DNA of 64,000 nt. It comes from Stenotrophomonas tumulicola. Lineage in GTDB: Bacteria > Pseudomonadota > Gammaproteobacteria > Xanthomonadales > Xanthomonadaceae. The stretch lies in assembly GCF_014117215.1 (NCBI RefSeq), contig NZ_JACGXS010000012.1, positions 49,044-113,043 of the forward strand, read 5' to 3'. This document shows, in pieces, positions 1 through 9,681 of this stretch (within the stretch, counting starts at the first letter, position 1; each line of letters starts with the position of its first letter). The position numbers and the translations under genes are program-made. The notes below the pieces were generated by a model. It was given only the letters and a program-made list of their open reading frames with translations, searched no databases and was not told where the DNA came from.

Positions 1-2
1 CG

Positions 3-512
3 GCCTACCCGCATGGCATCCCCGGCGTACAGCAACTTCGCGACGGTGACCTGGTGCTGATCGACACCGGCTGCACCGTGCACGGCTACCACTCGGACAT
101 CACCCGCACCTGGATCCATGGCCGGGCGAGCGACCTGCAGCAACGCATCTGGGCGTTGGAGAAAGAGGCCCAGCAGGCGGCCTTCGAGGCGGTCCGGCCC
201 GGCGTGGCCTGCGAAGACGTGGATGCGGCCGCTCGCAGGGTGCTGGCCGCGGCCGGCCTGGGCCCCGATTACCAGTTGCCTGGCCTGCCGCATCGCACCG
301 GACATGGCTGTGGGTTGGCCATCCACGAGGCGCCCTACGTGGTGCGCGGCAACCGCATTGCGCTGGCAACCGGCATGTGCGCCAGCAATGAACCGATGAT
401 CGTGGTGCCTGGCCAGTTCGGCGTGCGCCTGGAAGACCATTTCCATGTGACAGCCGATGGCGCGCGGTGGTTCACCACGCCATCGCCGGCAATCGACATC
501 CCGTTTGCATGA
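3..512 (+). CDS. Xaa-Pro aminopeptidase/dipeptidase, M24 family (5'-truncated by window)
   Basis: This is the C-terminal part of a metallopeptidase of the M24 (pita-bread) family, which removes residues next to proline from peptides. The frame is open from base 3, so the true start lies upstream of the window. All five expected metal ligands are visible: Asp in LIDTGC, Asp in SDITRTW, His in HGCGLAIHE, Glu in NEPMIV and Glu in RLEDHF. No start codon or signal peptide can be judged. An amino acid permease and an S9 dipeptidyl-peptidase follow on the same strand, which fits peptide catabolism. The exact substrate (Xaa-Pro dipeptide or longer) cannot be told from this part. Confidence 0.9.
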   Translation, partial: AYPHGIPGVQQLRDGDLVLIDTGCTVHGYHSDITRTWIHGRASDLQQRIWALEKEAQQAAFEAVRPGVACEDVDAAARRVLAAAGLGPDYQLPGLPHRTGHGCGLAIHEAPYVVRGNRIALATGMCASNEPMIVVPGQFGVRLEDHFHVTADGARWFTTPSPAIDIPFA

Positions 513-576
513 GGTAACCCCCGCACGAAGTCGTCCCCCGCTTCGCCGAACACGTCCTATAACGCGCAGGTGATCC

Positions 577-2148
577 ATGGCATCGCAAGGCAAGTTCAAG
601 AAGACGCTCAGCTTGACCGACCTGACCTTCATCGGGCTCGGTTCCATCTTCGGCTCCGGGTGGCTTTTCGCAGCCAGCCATGTTTCGGCCATGGCCGGAC
701 CGGCCGGCATCCTGTCGTGGGTGTTCGGCGGCTTTGCGGTATTCCTGCTGGGGCTGGTCTACTGCGAGCTGGGGGCGGCGCTGCCACGCGCCGGCGGCGT
801 GGTGCGCTATCCGGAGTTCTCGCATGGGCCGCTGCTGGGTTCGTTGATGGGCTTCGTCACCTTGATCGCGTTCTCCAGCCTGATCGCGATCGAGGCCGTC
901 GCCAGCCGCCAGTACGCGGCAGCCTGGTTCCCCGGCCTCAACGTCGAAGGCAGCAGCGATCCGAGCCTGCTGGGTTGGCTCGTCCAGTTCGGATTGCTGG
1001 TGCTGTATTTCCTGCTGAACTATTTCAGCGTCAAGAGCTTCGCGATCTCCAACAACATCGTCAGCGTGTTCAAGTTCATGGTGCCACTGCTGGTGATCGT
1101 GCTGCTGCTGACCCACTTCGACAGCGCCAACATGCAGGTCCATGGCTTCGCACCGAGTGGCTCGGCAGGCGTGCAGCTGGCCATTTCCACCGGCGGCATC
1201 ATCTTCGCCTACCTGGGCCTGACGCCGATCGTGTCGGTGGCCAGCGAAGTGCGCGAGCCGCAGAAAACGATCCCGATCGCGTTGATCCTGTCGATAACGC
1301 TGTCCACGGTGATCTATGTGTTGCTGCAGGTATCGTTCCTGGGTGCCATCCCCGCCGGGCAACTGGCGGGAGGCTGGGCGGGCATCGACAAGCTCTACGC
1401 ACTGCCTTACCGCGATATCGCATTGACCCTGGGCATGGGCTGGCTGGCGTTCCTGGTGGTGGCCGACGCGGTGGTGTCGCCCAGCGGTACCGGCAACATC
1501 TACATGAACGCCACGCCGCGGGTGATGTACGGCTGGGCGCGCAGTGGCGGCTTCCTGCCCGCGTTGACCAAGATCGACGCCAAGTCCGGCATACCGCGCC
1601 GCGCGCTGTGGGCAAGCTTTGCACTGTCGCTGTTCTGGACGCTTCCGTTTCCGTCCTGGGAGAAGCTGATCGGCGTGGTGTCTGCCGCGCTGGTGCTGAG
1701 CTATGCGGTGGCGCCGGTGACCGTGGCGGCATTGCGTCGCAGCGCGCCAGGACTGGCGCGGCCATTCAAGGTGCGTGCGTTCGCCGTGCTTGGGCCGGTG
1801 TCCTTCATCGTGGCCGCGCTGATCGTCTACTGGTCGCGCTGGCAGGTGCTGTCGTGGCTGCTCGGGCTGCAGGTGGTGATGTTCGCGGCCTATGTCATCT
1901 ACAAGCTGCCTTCCGTGCAGGGGCGGCAGAAGCTGCTGCGGCAGGTCCAGTGCTCGTTGTGGTTGATCGTCTTCTACGTGCTGGTCATGGCGATGTCCTA
2001 CCTCGGGACCTTCGGTGGCATCGGCCTGGTTGCCCATCCGTGGGATTCGTTGATCGTGGCGGTGGTTGCGCTGGGCATCTACGAGTGGGCCGCGCGCAGC
2101 GGGCTGCGCACGCATGAGCTGGACCTGGACGAGGATGAAGCCGATTGA
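577..2148 (+). CDS. APC-superfamily amino acid permease
   Basis: This 523-residue polytopic inner-membrane protein resembles amino acid permeases of the APC superfamily. The N-terminal segment GLGSIFGSGWLFA matches the glycine-rich first helix that shapes the substrate site in this family, and about twelve hydrophobic segments follow. The C-terminal tail is short and acidic (DLDEDEAD). The ATG is preceded by AGGTGA at a suitable distance. The stop codon overlaps the TTG start of the next gene, so the two are probably translated together. The surrounding peptidases suggest uptake of an amino acid released from peptides. The substrate is not evident. Confidence 0.88.
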   Translation: MASQGKFKKTLSLTDLTFIGLGSIFGSGWLFAASHVSAMAGPAGILSWVFGGFAVFLLGLVYCELGAALPRAGGVVRYPEFSHGPLLGSLMGFVTLIAFSSLIAIEAVASRQYAAAWFPGLNVEGSSDPSLLGWLVQFGLLVLYFLLNYFSVKSFAISNNIVSVFKFMVPLLVIVLLLTHFDSANMQVHGFAPSGSAGVQLAISTGGIIFAYLGLTPIVSVASEVREPQKTIPIALILSITLSTVIYVLLQVSFLGAIPAGQLAGGWAGIDKLYALPYRDIALTLGMGWLAFLVVADAVVSPSGTGNIYMNATPRVMYGWARSGGFLPALTKIDAKSGIPRRALWASFALSLFWTLPFPSWEKLIGVVSAALVLSYAVAPVTVAALRRSAPGLARPFKVRAFAVLGPVSFIVAALIVYWSRWQVLSWLLGLQVVMFAAYVIYKLPSVQGRQKLLRQVQCSLWLIVFYVLVMAMSYLGTFGGIGLVAHPWDSLIVAVVALGIYEWAARSGLRTHELDLDEDEAD

Positions 2149-4457
2149 AGACGATCCTCGCTGCCGCCATGATCGTCCTGGCCTGCGGCATGGGTACGGA
2201 TGCCCGTGCCGACGCCGAGGTATTGCCGCTGCCTGCCCAGGTGGAGCGTTCGCTTGCCCTGAGGTCGCAGTGGATCGGGCTTACCCGCGACGTGGCGTGG
2301 CCGGCGCAATGGCATGGGGATGGCCGCTTCCATTACCGCAAGACCGTGGAAGGTGGTTTTCGTTTCCAGCTTTTCGATCCACGACAGGGCAGTGGCAGCG
2401 CGGCGTTCGACCATGCGCGCCTCGCCCAGGGCATTGCAGCGGCCACCGGTTTTCATACGCAGGCCTTGCACCTGCCATTCGAGGACTACCAGGCGATAGA
2501 GGTCGATGGGGTGCCCCATGCACGCCTGCAGGTGGGCGCGATGCCATTGCGCTGCAACCTGTACAGCTACGCCTGCCAGCAGGAAGCCGCTTCCCCGCGA
2601 CGACCACGCGGTTTTGGGGTGGTGCGCGACCTCCGGGTGGATGCGGACAACACACCACGCCGCTCTCCGGACGGAAACTGGGAAGCGTTCTCCCGCGGCC
2701 ATGACATCGTGCTGCGACGCGTTGCCGATGGCAGCGAGCGGGCGCTGACGCGGGATGGCAACGCCACCGGGTTCTACGACCCGGAAAGCATTGCGTGGGC
2801 GCCTGATTCACGGCAGTTGGCGTTCTACCACGTTCGCCCGGGGGACGCGCACCTGGTCACCCGCGTGGAAACCTCGCCTGAAGGCGGCGGACCGCCCCGG
2901 CTGCAGACCCAGCTGTACCCCAGGCCGGGCGATGCGGTAGACAGGGAGCAGCCGGTGCTGGCGGACGTCGCCAGTGGCCGGCTGACACGCGTGGATGATG
3001 CGTTGTTCCCCAATCCGTACCGGATGTCGCCGATCCGCTGGCGTGCGGACGGCACGGCTTTCGCCTTCGATTACATACAGCGTGGCCACCAGCGGGTGCG
3101 CCTGGTGGAGGTATCCAGCCGGGATGGCCGCGCCCATGCGGTGGTCACCGAAGACAGCCGCACCTTCGTCGATGTCTCGCGTCCGTACCATTACGAACTG
3201 GACGGTGGCAGCGAGGTGGTCTGGCTGTCCGAACGCGATGGATGGCGGCACCTGTACCTGTATGACCGTACCGGCAGGCCGCCACGCAAGCTGACCAGTG
3301 GGCCGTGGGTGGTGCGCGAGGTCCTGAAGGTCGATGCGGCGCGTCGCCAGGTATGGTTCAGCGCCAGCGGCATGGACGCAGGGCGCGATCCCTACTTCCG
3401 GCAAGTGTTCCGGGTTGGCCTGGACGGGGGCGATCCGGTGCGCCTGACCCACGCCGATGCGGACCACGATGTCGCGCCTTCGCCCGACGGAAACTGGTAC
3501 GTGGACGCCTATTCGCGCGTGGACATGCCCCCGGTCATGGAGCTGCGTCACGCCGATGGCAGCCTGGCGCGGCAGGTCGAACAGGGGGATATCACCGCGC
3601 TGCGCGCCGCCGGCTGGCGTGCGCCGGAGAGTTTCGTCGCCAAGGGACGTGACGGTGTCACCGATATCTGGGGCCTGGTAGTGCGCCCACGTGACTTCGA
3701 TCCGGCCAGGCGCTATCCGGTGATCGAGAACATCTACGCGGGCCCGCATGATTCCTTCGTGCCCAAGGGCTTCTGGCCGTTCGGGTACCACAGCGGCGGT
3801 GACAAGGTGATCGGCATGCAGGCGCTGGCCGACCTGGGTTTCATCGTCGTCCAGATCGATGGCATGGGGACATCCAACCGCTCCAAGGCATTCCATGACG
3901 TGGCATGGAAGAACCTGGGCGACTCCGGGTTTCCCGATCGCATTGCCTGGCACCAGGCGTTGGCCGCACGCGATCGCTCCTACGACATCTCCCGGGTGGG
4001 CATCTATGGGGCATCCGCCGGCGGCCAGAGTACGCTTGGCGCGCTCCTGTTCCATCCGCAGTTCTACCGCGCCGGCGTGGCCTGGAATGGGTGCTACGAC
4101 AACCGCATGGACAAGATCAGCTGGAACGAGCAGTGGATGGGCTGGCCGGTGGATGACAGTTATGCGCGCGCGTCGGGCGTGGACAACGCTTACCGCCTGC
4201 AGGGCGAACTGCTGCTGATCGTCGGCGAGCAGGACAGCAACGTCGACCCGGCCTCGACCATGCAGGTGGTGGACGCGTTGATCCGTGCAGGAAAGGACTT
4301 CGACCTGCTCAACATCCCGGGTGGGGAACACACGGTTGGACGCTCTACCGGGCCGATCGACTACGCACACCGACGCCAGTTCGATTTCTTCGTCCGCCAT
4401 CTCCAGGGTAGGCAGCCGCCGGCCTGGAACGCGATGACCGACGCCCATCCCAGATAG
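2145..4457 (+). CDS. S9 family prolyl oligopeptidase / dipeptidyl-peptidase IV-like
   Basis: The 770-residue protein has a signal peptide (first about 22 residues, ending near ARA), a long N-terminal region like the DPP IV beta-propeller, and a C-terminal alpha/beta-hydrolase domain. The catalytic triad is visible: Ser624 in GASAGGQ, Asp697 in EQDSNVD and His729 in GGEHTVG. Family members cut dipeptides after proline from peptide N-termini in the periplasm or outside the cell. Translation probably starts at TTG 2145, which overlaps the permease stop; the leader peptide begins directly there. Together with the M24 peptidase and the permease it makes a coherent proline-peptide degradation set. 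DPP IV rather than another S9 specificity is an inference. Confidence 0.9.
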   Translation: MKTILAAAMIVLACGMGTDARADAEVLPLPAQVERSLALRSQWIGLTRDVAWPAQWHGDGRFHYRKTVEGGFRFQLFDPRQGSGSAAFDHARLAQGIAAATGFHTQALHLPFEDYQAIEVDGVPHARLQVGAMPLRCNLYSYACQQEAASPRRPRGFGVVRDLRVDADNTPRRSPDGNWEAFSRGHDIVLRRVADGSERALTRDGNATGFYDPESIAWAPDSRQLAFYHVRPGDAHLVTRVETSPEGGGPPRLQTQLYPRPGDAVDREQPVLADVASGRLTRVDDALFPNPYRMSPIRWRADGTAFAFDYIQRGHQRVRLVEVSSRDGRAHAVVTEDSRTFVDVSRPYHYELDGGSEVVWLSERDGWRHLYLYDRTGRPPRKLTSGPWVVREVLKVDAARRQVWFSASGMDAGRDPYFRQVFRVGLDGGDPVRLTHADADHDVAPSPDGNWYVDAYSRVDMPPVMELRHADGSLARQVEQGDITALRAAGWRAPESFVAKGRDGVTDIWGLVVRPRDFDPARRYPVIENIYAGPHDSFVPKGFWPFGYHSGGDKVIGMQALADLGFIVVQIDGMGTSNRSKAFHDVAWKNLGDSGFPDRIAWHQALAARDRSYDISRVGIYGASAGGQSTLGALLFHPQFYRAGVAWNGCYDNRMDKISWNEQWMGWPVDDSYARASGVDNAYRLQGELLLIVGEQDSNVDPASTMQVVDALIRAGKDFDLLNIPGGEHTVGRSTGPIDYAHRRQFDFFVRHLQGRQPPAWNAMTDAHPR

Positions 4458-4482
4458 GTATAGCAACCTCCGGAGGTCCACC

Positions 4483-6294
4483 ATGTCTGTTGCCCATCCT
4501 CGCCGCCACACGTCCTGCGTGCTGGCGCTATCCCTTTCCATTGCCATCGGCGCGGCCTTGCCGTCCATCGCATGGGCCCAGCCACAGGGGCAGGAACAGC
4601 AGTTGGCACCGCCAGCCAATGCAGCCGAAGCCGCGCTGCGCACCTTGTACGACACCGAATGGGAATGGCGGCAAAAGGAGTTCGCGCGCGAGAAGATCGA
4701 TGGGCGCTGGCAGGCCGCGGCACGATTTCCGTCGGTGACGCCACAGGCCTGGGCGCGGCGCGCGGACTACTGGGCGCAGGTGCTCACGCAGCTCGATGCG
4801 ATTGCACCTGGACAGCTGTCGCGCGAGGAGAAGATCAACGCGGCGGTGTTCCGCACGACCGTCGAAGGCCTGCACAATGGTGCGGTCTGGAAGACCTACG
4901 AGGCGCCTTTCAACAGCGATACGTTCTTCTGGGCCGGACTTAATCCACGCCAGCCTTACCAGGACGAAGCAGACTGGCGTCGCTTCATTGGGCGGCTGGA
5001 CGACATCCCGCGTTACTTCAGCGAACAGATCGTCAACATGGACACCGGATTGTCGCGTGGGTGGAGCATTCCACGTTCCTCGGTGGAGGGGCGCGACAAG
5101 ACCATCGAGCCCTACACCCGCACCGATGCGGAGAATCCATACCTGGCCATGTTCGACCGCATTCCGCGCTCGATCCCGGAGCCGGCACTCAGCCAGCTGC
5201 GCGAGCAGGGCCGGAAAGCCGTGCTGGAAAACGTCGTCCCGGCATACAGCGGGCTGCTCACCTTCATGCGCGAGCAGTACCTGGTACGGGCCCGCACCAC
5301 CACCGGCGCCAGCGACCTGCCCAACGGGCGTGCGTTCTACAAGACCCAGATCCGTGAGTTCGTCACCCGCGACATGACGCCCCGCCAGGTGCATGACATC
5401 GGCCTCGCCGAGGTGAAGCGGATCCACGCCGAGATGCAGCAGGTCATGGCTGCATCCGGGTTCGGCGGCACCTTCCCGGAGTTCCTCGAGTTCCTGCGCA
5501 CCGATCCACGGTTCTATGCGAAGACGCCACAGGAGTTGCTGTCCTATACCGCGTGGATCGCCAAGAAGGTCGATGGCGAGCTCAAGCACGTGGTGGGAAC
5601 GTTGCCGCGATACCGCTTCACCATCCTGCCGGTACCCGATGAACTGGCACCGATCTACACCTCCGGCCGTGGTGGCCTGGATTCCTGCCTGTTCAACACC
5701 TACGACCTGCCATCGCGTCCGCTGTACAACCTGCCTGCGCTGGTGGTGCACGAATGCGTGCCCGGCCACAGCTTCCAGGCTGCATTGGCGCTGGAGGCCC
5801 CGACCCGTCCGGACTTCCGCCAGCAGACTTACTTCTCCGGGTACGGCGAGGGTTGGGGCCTGTATACCGAATGGCTGGGGACACTGATGGGCGTCTATGA
5901 GACGCCTTATGATGATTTTGGCCGCCTGACTTTCGAGATGTGGCGCGCCGCGCGGCTGGTGATCGATACCGGCCTGCACGAATACGGCTGGAGCAGGCAG
6001 CAAGCGATCGATTACCTGGCCGCGAATACGGCGCTGGCGCACCACGACATCGTGACCGAGGTCGATCGCTATATCGCGTGGCCGGGCCAGGCCACGGCCT
6101 ACTACCTGGGCTACAAGACGATTCGCGACCTGCGTAGTGAAGCCGAGCGTGAGCTGGGACCAACGTTCGACCAGCGCCCCTTCCACGACACCATCCTCAA
6201 TCTCGGCTCGGTGCCGTTGCCCGTGCTGGAATCGGAGGTAAGGGCCTTCATCGCCGAGCGCAAGGCGGGCCAGGCCACCGTCGCTGCACCCTGA
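4483..6294 (+). CDS. DUF885 domain protein, putative secreted metallopeptidase
   Basis: This 603-residue protein has a cleavable signal peptide (hydrophobic core before AWAQ near residue 29). The body matches DUF885 proteins, which are thought to be zinc-peptidase-like. A metal-site motif HECVPGH starts at His423, and GYGEGWGLYTEW with a further glutamate follows about 30 residues later, as expected for this family. GGAGG lies upstream of the ATG. It directly follows the S9 peptidase, so it probably takes part in the same extracytoplasmic peptide breakdown. Enzymatic activity is not well established for the family. Confidence 0.88.
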   Translation: MSVAHPRRHTSCVLALSLSIAIGAALPSIAWAQPQGQEQQLAPPANAAEAALRTLYDTEWEWRQKEFAREKIDGRWQAAARFPSVTPQAWARRADYWAQVLTQLDAIAPGQLSREEKINAAVFRTTVEGLHNGAVWKTYEAPFNSDTFFWAGLNPRQPYQDEADWRRFIGRLDDIPRYFSEQIVNMDTGLSRGWSIPRSSVEGRDKTIEPYTRTDAENPYLAMFDRIPRSIPEPALSQLREQGRKAVLENVVPAYSGLLTFMREQYLVRARTTTGASDLPNGRAFYKTQIREFVTRDMTPRQVHDIGLAEVKRIHAEMQQVMAASGFGGTFPEFLEFLRTDPRFYAKTPQELLSYTAWIAKKVDGELKHVVGTLPRYRFTILPVPDELAPIYTSGRGGLDSCLFNTYDLPSRPLYNLPALVVHECVPGHSFQAALALEAPTRPDFRQQTYFSGYGEGWGLYTEWLGTLMGVYETPYDDFGRLTFEMWRAARLVIDTGLHEYGWSRQQAIDYLAANTALAHHDIVTEVDRYIAWPGQATAYYLGYKTIRDLRSEAERELGPTFDQRPFHDTILNLGSVPLPVLESEVRAFIAERKAGQATVAAP

Positions 6295-6659
6295 CCCAGG
6301 CCGATGGCTGCCCGGCATGGCCGGCAGCCATCGGCTGCGATTCAGATGCGCGACGCCACTGCAGTCACGCGCGCTGGATTCTGCTGGATTCCGCGCGCCG
6401 GAATTGCAATGCATCGAGAAAGTAGCGGGCTGCGGATTCGCGACCGGAATGCATTGTGCGGATATCTGCATCCGATTCCCGCAAGAATCACAAGACTGTC
6501 ATATGCGCGAGGAAACAGACTGCGTGACAGGGAAGTTTCACCTGTCGGCTTGCGTGGATATCAAGGGATTGGTGGATTGCGGAGCCGGCGGGACGACGAC
6601 CTGAAAGCTGCCCCCGCACGCACGGGGCTGTCCAGCCAACTTGTCACGGGAGAGAGACC
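6295..6659 (+). other. Intergenic leader of the TonB receptor gene
   Basis: No convincing gene is seen in these 365 bases. Short open frames exist but have no ribosome-binding site, family resemblance or conserved start. The stretch begins with a terminator-like hairpin (6301-6334). It ends with GGGAGAGAG directly before the TonB receptor ATG, so it is best read as an untranslated leader/promoter region. Confidence 0.5.
6301..6334. terminator. Hairpin after the DUF885 gene
   Basis: A perfect 12-bp stem (CCGATGGCTGCC with its complement) encloses a 10-base loop, seven bases after the DUF885 stop codon. No T-tract follows, so it may act as a Rho-assisted terminator or 3'-end stabiliser. Confidence 0.45.
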
Positions 6660-9620
6660 ATGGCAGTCGCATCCACTTCTGCACGCTGTTGTAGAACGCG
6701 CACTTCGTTAATGCACCGCCCGTTTCCACGCTCGGCAAAGCTTGCCGCAGGCCTGGCCTTTGCACTCTGCGGGAGTCCGTGGGGTATCGCACCTGCCTTC
6801 GCACAGGCCGCTGGCGACGATGAGCCGGTCCGGCTCGATGCGGTCACCGTGACCGGTTCACGCCTGATCCGTCCGGACCTGGACGCACCCAGTCCCACCA
6901 CGATGGTGACCCGCGAAGATATCCAGGCCGCGGGCAGCGCAACCATCGAAACCGTCCTCAACGAGTTTCCGCAACTGGCAGCCGGCAATACGTCCAGCGT
7001 CAACAATGGCGGCGGCTCCGGCGTACTGACCGCCAACCTGCGCGGGCTGGGTGCCAACCGCACGCTGACCCTGGTCAATGGCCGTCGGTTCATGGCAGCC
7101 AACTCCGACGGCGTAGTGGATCTCGCCACCATCCCCGACGCGTTGATCGAGAACGTGGAGATCGTCACCGGCGGTGCCTCGGCCGTGTATGGCTCCGATG
7201 CCATCGCCGGTGCGGTCAACTTCATCATGCGCAGGAATTTCAGTGGGCTCGAAGCCGCCTATACGCATGGCCAGACGTCCGAAGGCGATGGGGCGTTCGA
7301 CAAGTACGACATCACCCTGGGCGGCAACTTCGCCGACGACCGCGGCAATGCCGTGGTATCCATCAGCCGCACGGACCGCGATCCAGTGCTGCAGGGCAAG
7401 CGCGGATTCTCGCGGGTGCCGCTGGACACGGTGGATGGCGAGCTGGTCCCGGGCGGCTCAGGTTCCATTCCAGGTACGCGCATCGGCCTGAGCGGAAGCC
7501 AGCTCGGATCGCTGGTGGGCGTGGACCTGACCCCCACTGGTGAGTGCAGTGCAGCCACCGGCATCCGTTTCGGTGACAACGGCACGCCGCTGGTCTACTG
7601 CAATCCGCAGGATGCCTACAACTATGCCGACCTGAACTTCCTGCAGCGGCCGTTGGAACGCACCCAGGTCACCGCACTGGCGAACTTCAAGATCAACGAC
7701 GCTGTGGAGGCTTATGCCGAGGTCTACTATTCCGACTCGGCCAACCGCTACCAGCAGGCGCCGGATTCCTTCACCCCGGTGACGCCAGGTGCCGCATCGT
7801 CCACGTTGCTGGTGCCGAACTTCGCCAACAACCCAGTGCTGTTGCCATCGGTCCGCCAGTTCTTCTCCGACAACGCGCACATCTTCGATCCGGACGGCGA
7901 TGGAACCGCGAGCATCGTCGGCGCAGGACGTCGCGCCGACGAACTCGGCACGCGTTTCTATACCTATGACCGTACCAGCCACAACCTGGTCGGCGGGCTG
8001 CGCGGGGACTTCGAGGCCAGTGGCGGCCATTGGTGGCGCTGGGATGCATTCGTGCAGGACCAGAGCACCCGCACCGATACCACGCAGAACAACATGATCA
8101 ACCAGGCCCGCTTGGCGCAGGCGCTCAATGCCACCGTGGATGGCGCCGGCAACCTGGCGTGCGTCAACCCGGCCAGTGGCTGCGTACCGGCCAGCATCTT
8201 CGGCCTGGGCTCCATCAGTCCGGAATCGGCGGCCTTCCTGACGCCGCAGCGTGCCCATTACGAAACTTTCGATCGTACCGTTGTCGGTGCCAGCATCAGT
8301 GGCTCGATGTTCGACCTGCCCGCCGGCGCGGTGGCGATGGCCTTCGGTGCGGAGTACCGCAAGGACGAGTATGCGTTCCAGCCCAGTGCGATGGACGTGG
8401 CGGGCGAGTACGGTGCCGTCTCGCAGGCCCCCATGTCGGGGGAGTTCAGTGTCCGCGAGCTGTTCACCGAGTTCCGCGTGCCGCTGCTCAGCGGCGCACG
8501 GTTCGCCGATGACCTCGCCATCGAGGCCGCGGCACGCTATTCGGATTACTCCACGATCGGCGCGGTCAACACCTGGAAGATCGGCATGGAGTGGGCACCG
8601 TCGGATTGGCTGCGCTTCCGCACCGCGTACAACGTAGCCATCCGCGCACCTTCGTTGAACGAACTGTACTCACCGCAGTCTCGTGGCTTCACCGCCGGCG
8701 TGGACCCCTGCACCGCAGCGGCCAATCCCAGCCAGGCCCAGCAGCAGCTGTGCATACAGCAGGGCGTGCCGGCAGCCGACCTGCCGAATTTCTCGCAGGG
8801 TTCGGTGGGCTTCGAACGCACCAGCGGCGGCAATCCGGACCTGTCGGAAGAGAAGTCCAACACGTTCACCGTCGGCGCGGTGTTCTCCATTCCCCAGGTC
8901 GAGGGCTTGAACTTCGCGGTGGATTACTTCGAAGTAGAGGTCGAGGATGCGATCACCAGCCTGAGCGCGAACCAGATGCTCAGCGACTGCTTCAGCCGGC
9001 TGGATGCTAACTCGCCCACCTGCCGCGCCATCATCCGGTTGCCCAACGGCCAGATCGACGACGTGCGCTCGACGCTGCAGAACGTCGGCTTGATCAAGGC
9101 CAGCGGCCTGGACTTCCAGGCCGACTACCGGTTCACCGTGCCATGGGGCATCGGTGGCAATGACGGCAACGTCTCATTGACCCTGTTGACCAGCTGGCTG
9201 TTCGAGCGTTCCATGCAGGTGATCGCCGACCAGGGTGAGCTGGACTGCGCCGGCTACATGGGAGGAGGTTGTGGCGGCGGCACCGGGGCCATCATGATTC
9301 CGGACTTCAAGGTCAACTTCACCGCTGGCTACAAGAGTGGGCCGCTGGCGGTACGCCTGCAGGGCCGGATGATAGATGGTTTCGACCTGCGTCCTGGCCT
9401 TACCGCCGCGGTCAACAAGGCGCCGCGCGTGTGGTACGTCGACACCAATGCGACCTTTGATTTCAATGACAGCATCCAGCTCTTCGCGGGCATCGACAAC
9501 GTGCTCGACAAGCAGCCCCCCATCCTGGGCACCGCGCTGGCCGGCGATGCCAATACCGACGTGGGTGTGTATGACGTCCTTGGTCGCCGCTACAACTTCG
9601 GCGTGCGCGTGAAGTTCTGA
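6660..9620 (+). CDS. TonB-dependent outer-membrane receptor
   Basis: The 986-residue protein is a TonB-dependent receptor. A signal peptide ends near APAFAQ. A TonB-box-like DAVTVTGSR, a plug domain (VTREDIQAAGSATIETVL, then NLRGLGANRTLTLVNGRR) and a large beta-barrel follow, ending with the aromatic residue Phe in GVRVKF as expected for BAM-dependent insertion. Such receptors import large substrates across the outer membrane with energy from TonB-ExbBD. ATG 6660 has a very good GGGAGAGAG site, but the signal peptide would also fit an internal ATG at 6711. The neighbours (peptidases, amidohydrolase, arabinofuranosidase) point to peptide or glycopeptide import, which is an inference. Confidence 0.95.
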   Translation: MAVASTSARCCRTRTSLMHRPFPRSAKLAAGLAFALCGSPWGIAPAFAQAAGDDEPVRLDAVTVTGSRLIRPDLDAPSPTTMVTREDIQAAGSATIETVLNEFPQLAAGNTSSVNNGGGSGVLTANLRGLGANRTLTLVNGRRFMAANSDGVVDLATIPDALIENVEIVTGGASAVYGSDAIAGAVNFIMRRNFSGLEAAYTHGQTSEGDGAFDKYDITLGGNFADDRGNAVVSISRTDRDPVLQGKRGFSRVPLDTVDGELVPGGSGSIPGTRIGLSGSQLGSLVGVDLTPTGECSAATGIRFGDNGTPLVYCNPQDAYNYADLNFLQRPLERTQVTALANFKINDAVEAYAEVYYSDSANRYQQAPDSFTPVTPGAASSTLLVPNFANNPVLLPSVRQFFSDNAHIFDPDGDGTASIVGAGRRADELGTRFYTYDRTSHNLVGGLRGDFEASGGHWWRWDAFVQDQSTRTDTTQNNMINQARLAQALNATVDGAGNLACVNPASGCVPASIFGLGSISPESAAFLTPQRAHYETFDRTVVGASISGSMFDLPAGAVAMAFGAEYRKDEYAFQPSAMDVAGEYGAVSQAPMSGEFSVRELFTEFRVPLLSGARFADDLAIEAAARYSDYSTIGAVNTWKIGMEWAPSDWLRFRTAYNVAIRAPSLNELYSPQSRGFTAGVDPCTAAANPSQAQQQLCIQQGVPAADLPNFSQGSVGFERTSGGNPDLSEEKSNTFTVGAVFSIPQVEGLNFAVDYFEVEVEDAITSLSANQMLSDCFSRLDANSPTCRAIIRLPNGQIDDVRSTLQNVGLIKASGLDFQADYRFTVPWGIGGNDGNVSLTLLTSWLFERSMQVIADQGELDCAGYMGGGCGGGTGAIMIPDFKVNFTAGYKSGPLAVRLQGRMIDGFDLRPGLTAAVNKAPRVWYVDTNATFDFNDSIQLFAGIDNVLDKQPPILGTALAGDANTDVGVYDVLGRRYNFGVRVKF

Positions 9621-9629
9621 CCACCCGGG

Positions 9630-9655
9630 TGCCGCGTCGTCGAGGCGACGCGGCA
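9630..9655. terminator. Hairpin between TonB receptor and amidohydrolase
   Basis: A perfect 10-bp stem (TGCCGCGTCG and its complement) with a six-base loop sits 10 bases after the receptor stop. No T-run follows. It could terminate or attenuate transcription into the amidohydrolase gene, or protect the receptor mRNA. Confidence 0.45.
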
Positions 9656-9681
9656 TTCATGGGCGATGGAGGGAGAAGGCA

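Noticed and set aside
472..2115. Long antisense open frame (547 codons) opposite the amino acid permease
   Set aside because: It reads as Arg/His/Gln-rich sequence without motifs, and the opposite strand encodes a clear 12-helix permease; high GC leaves antisense frames open.
2808..4655. Antisense frame (615 codons) across the S9 peptidase and the next gene start
   Set aside because: It spans two real genes and has no ribosome-binding site or family resemblance.
6317..6604. 95-codon frame between the DUF885 gene and the TonB receptor
   Set aside because: No ribosome-binding site and no family resemblance; more likely leader sequence.
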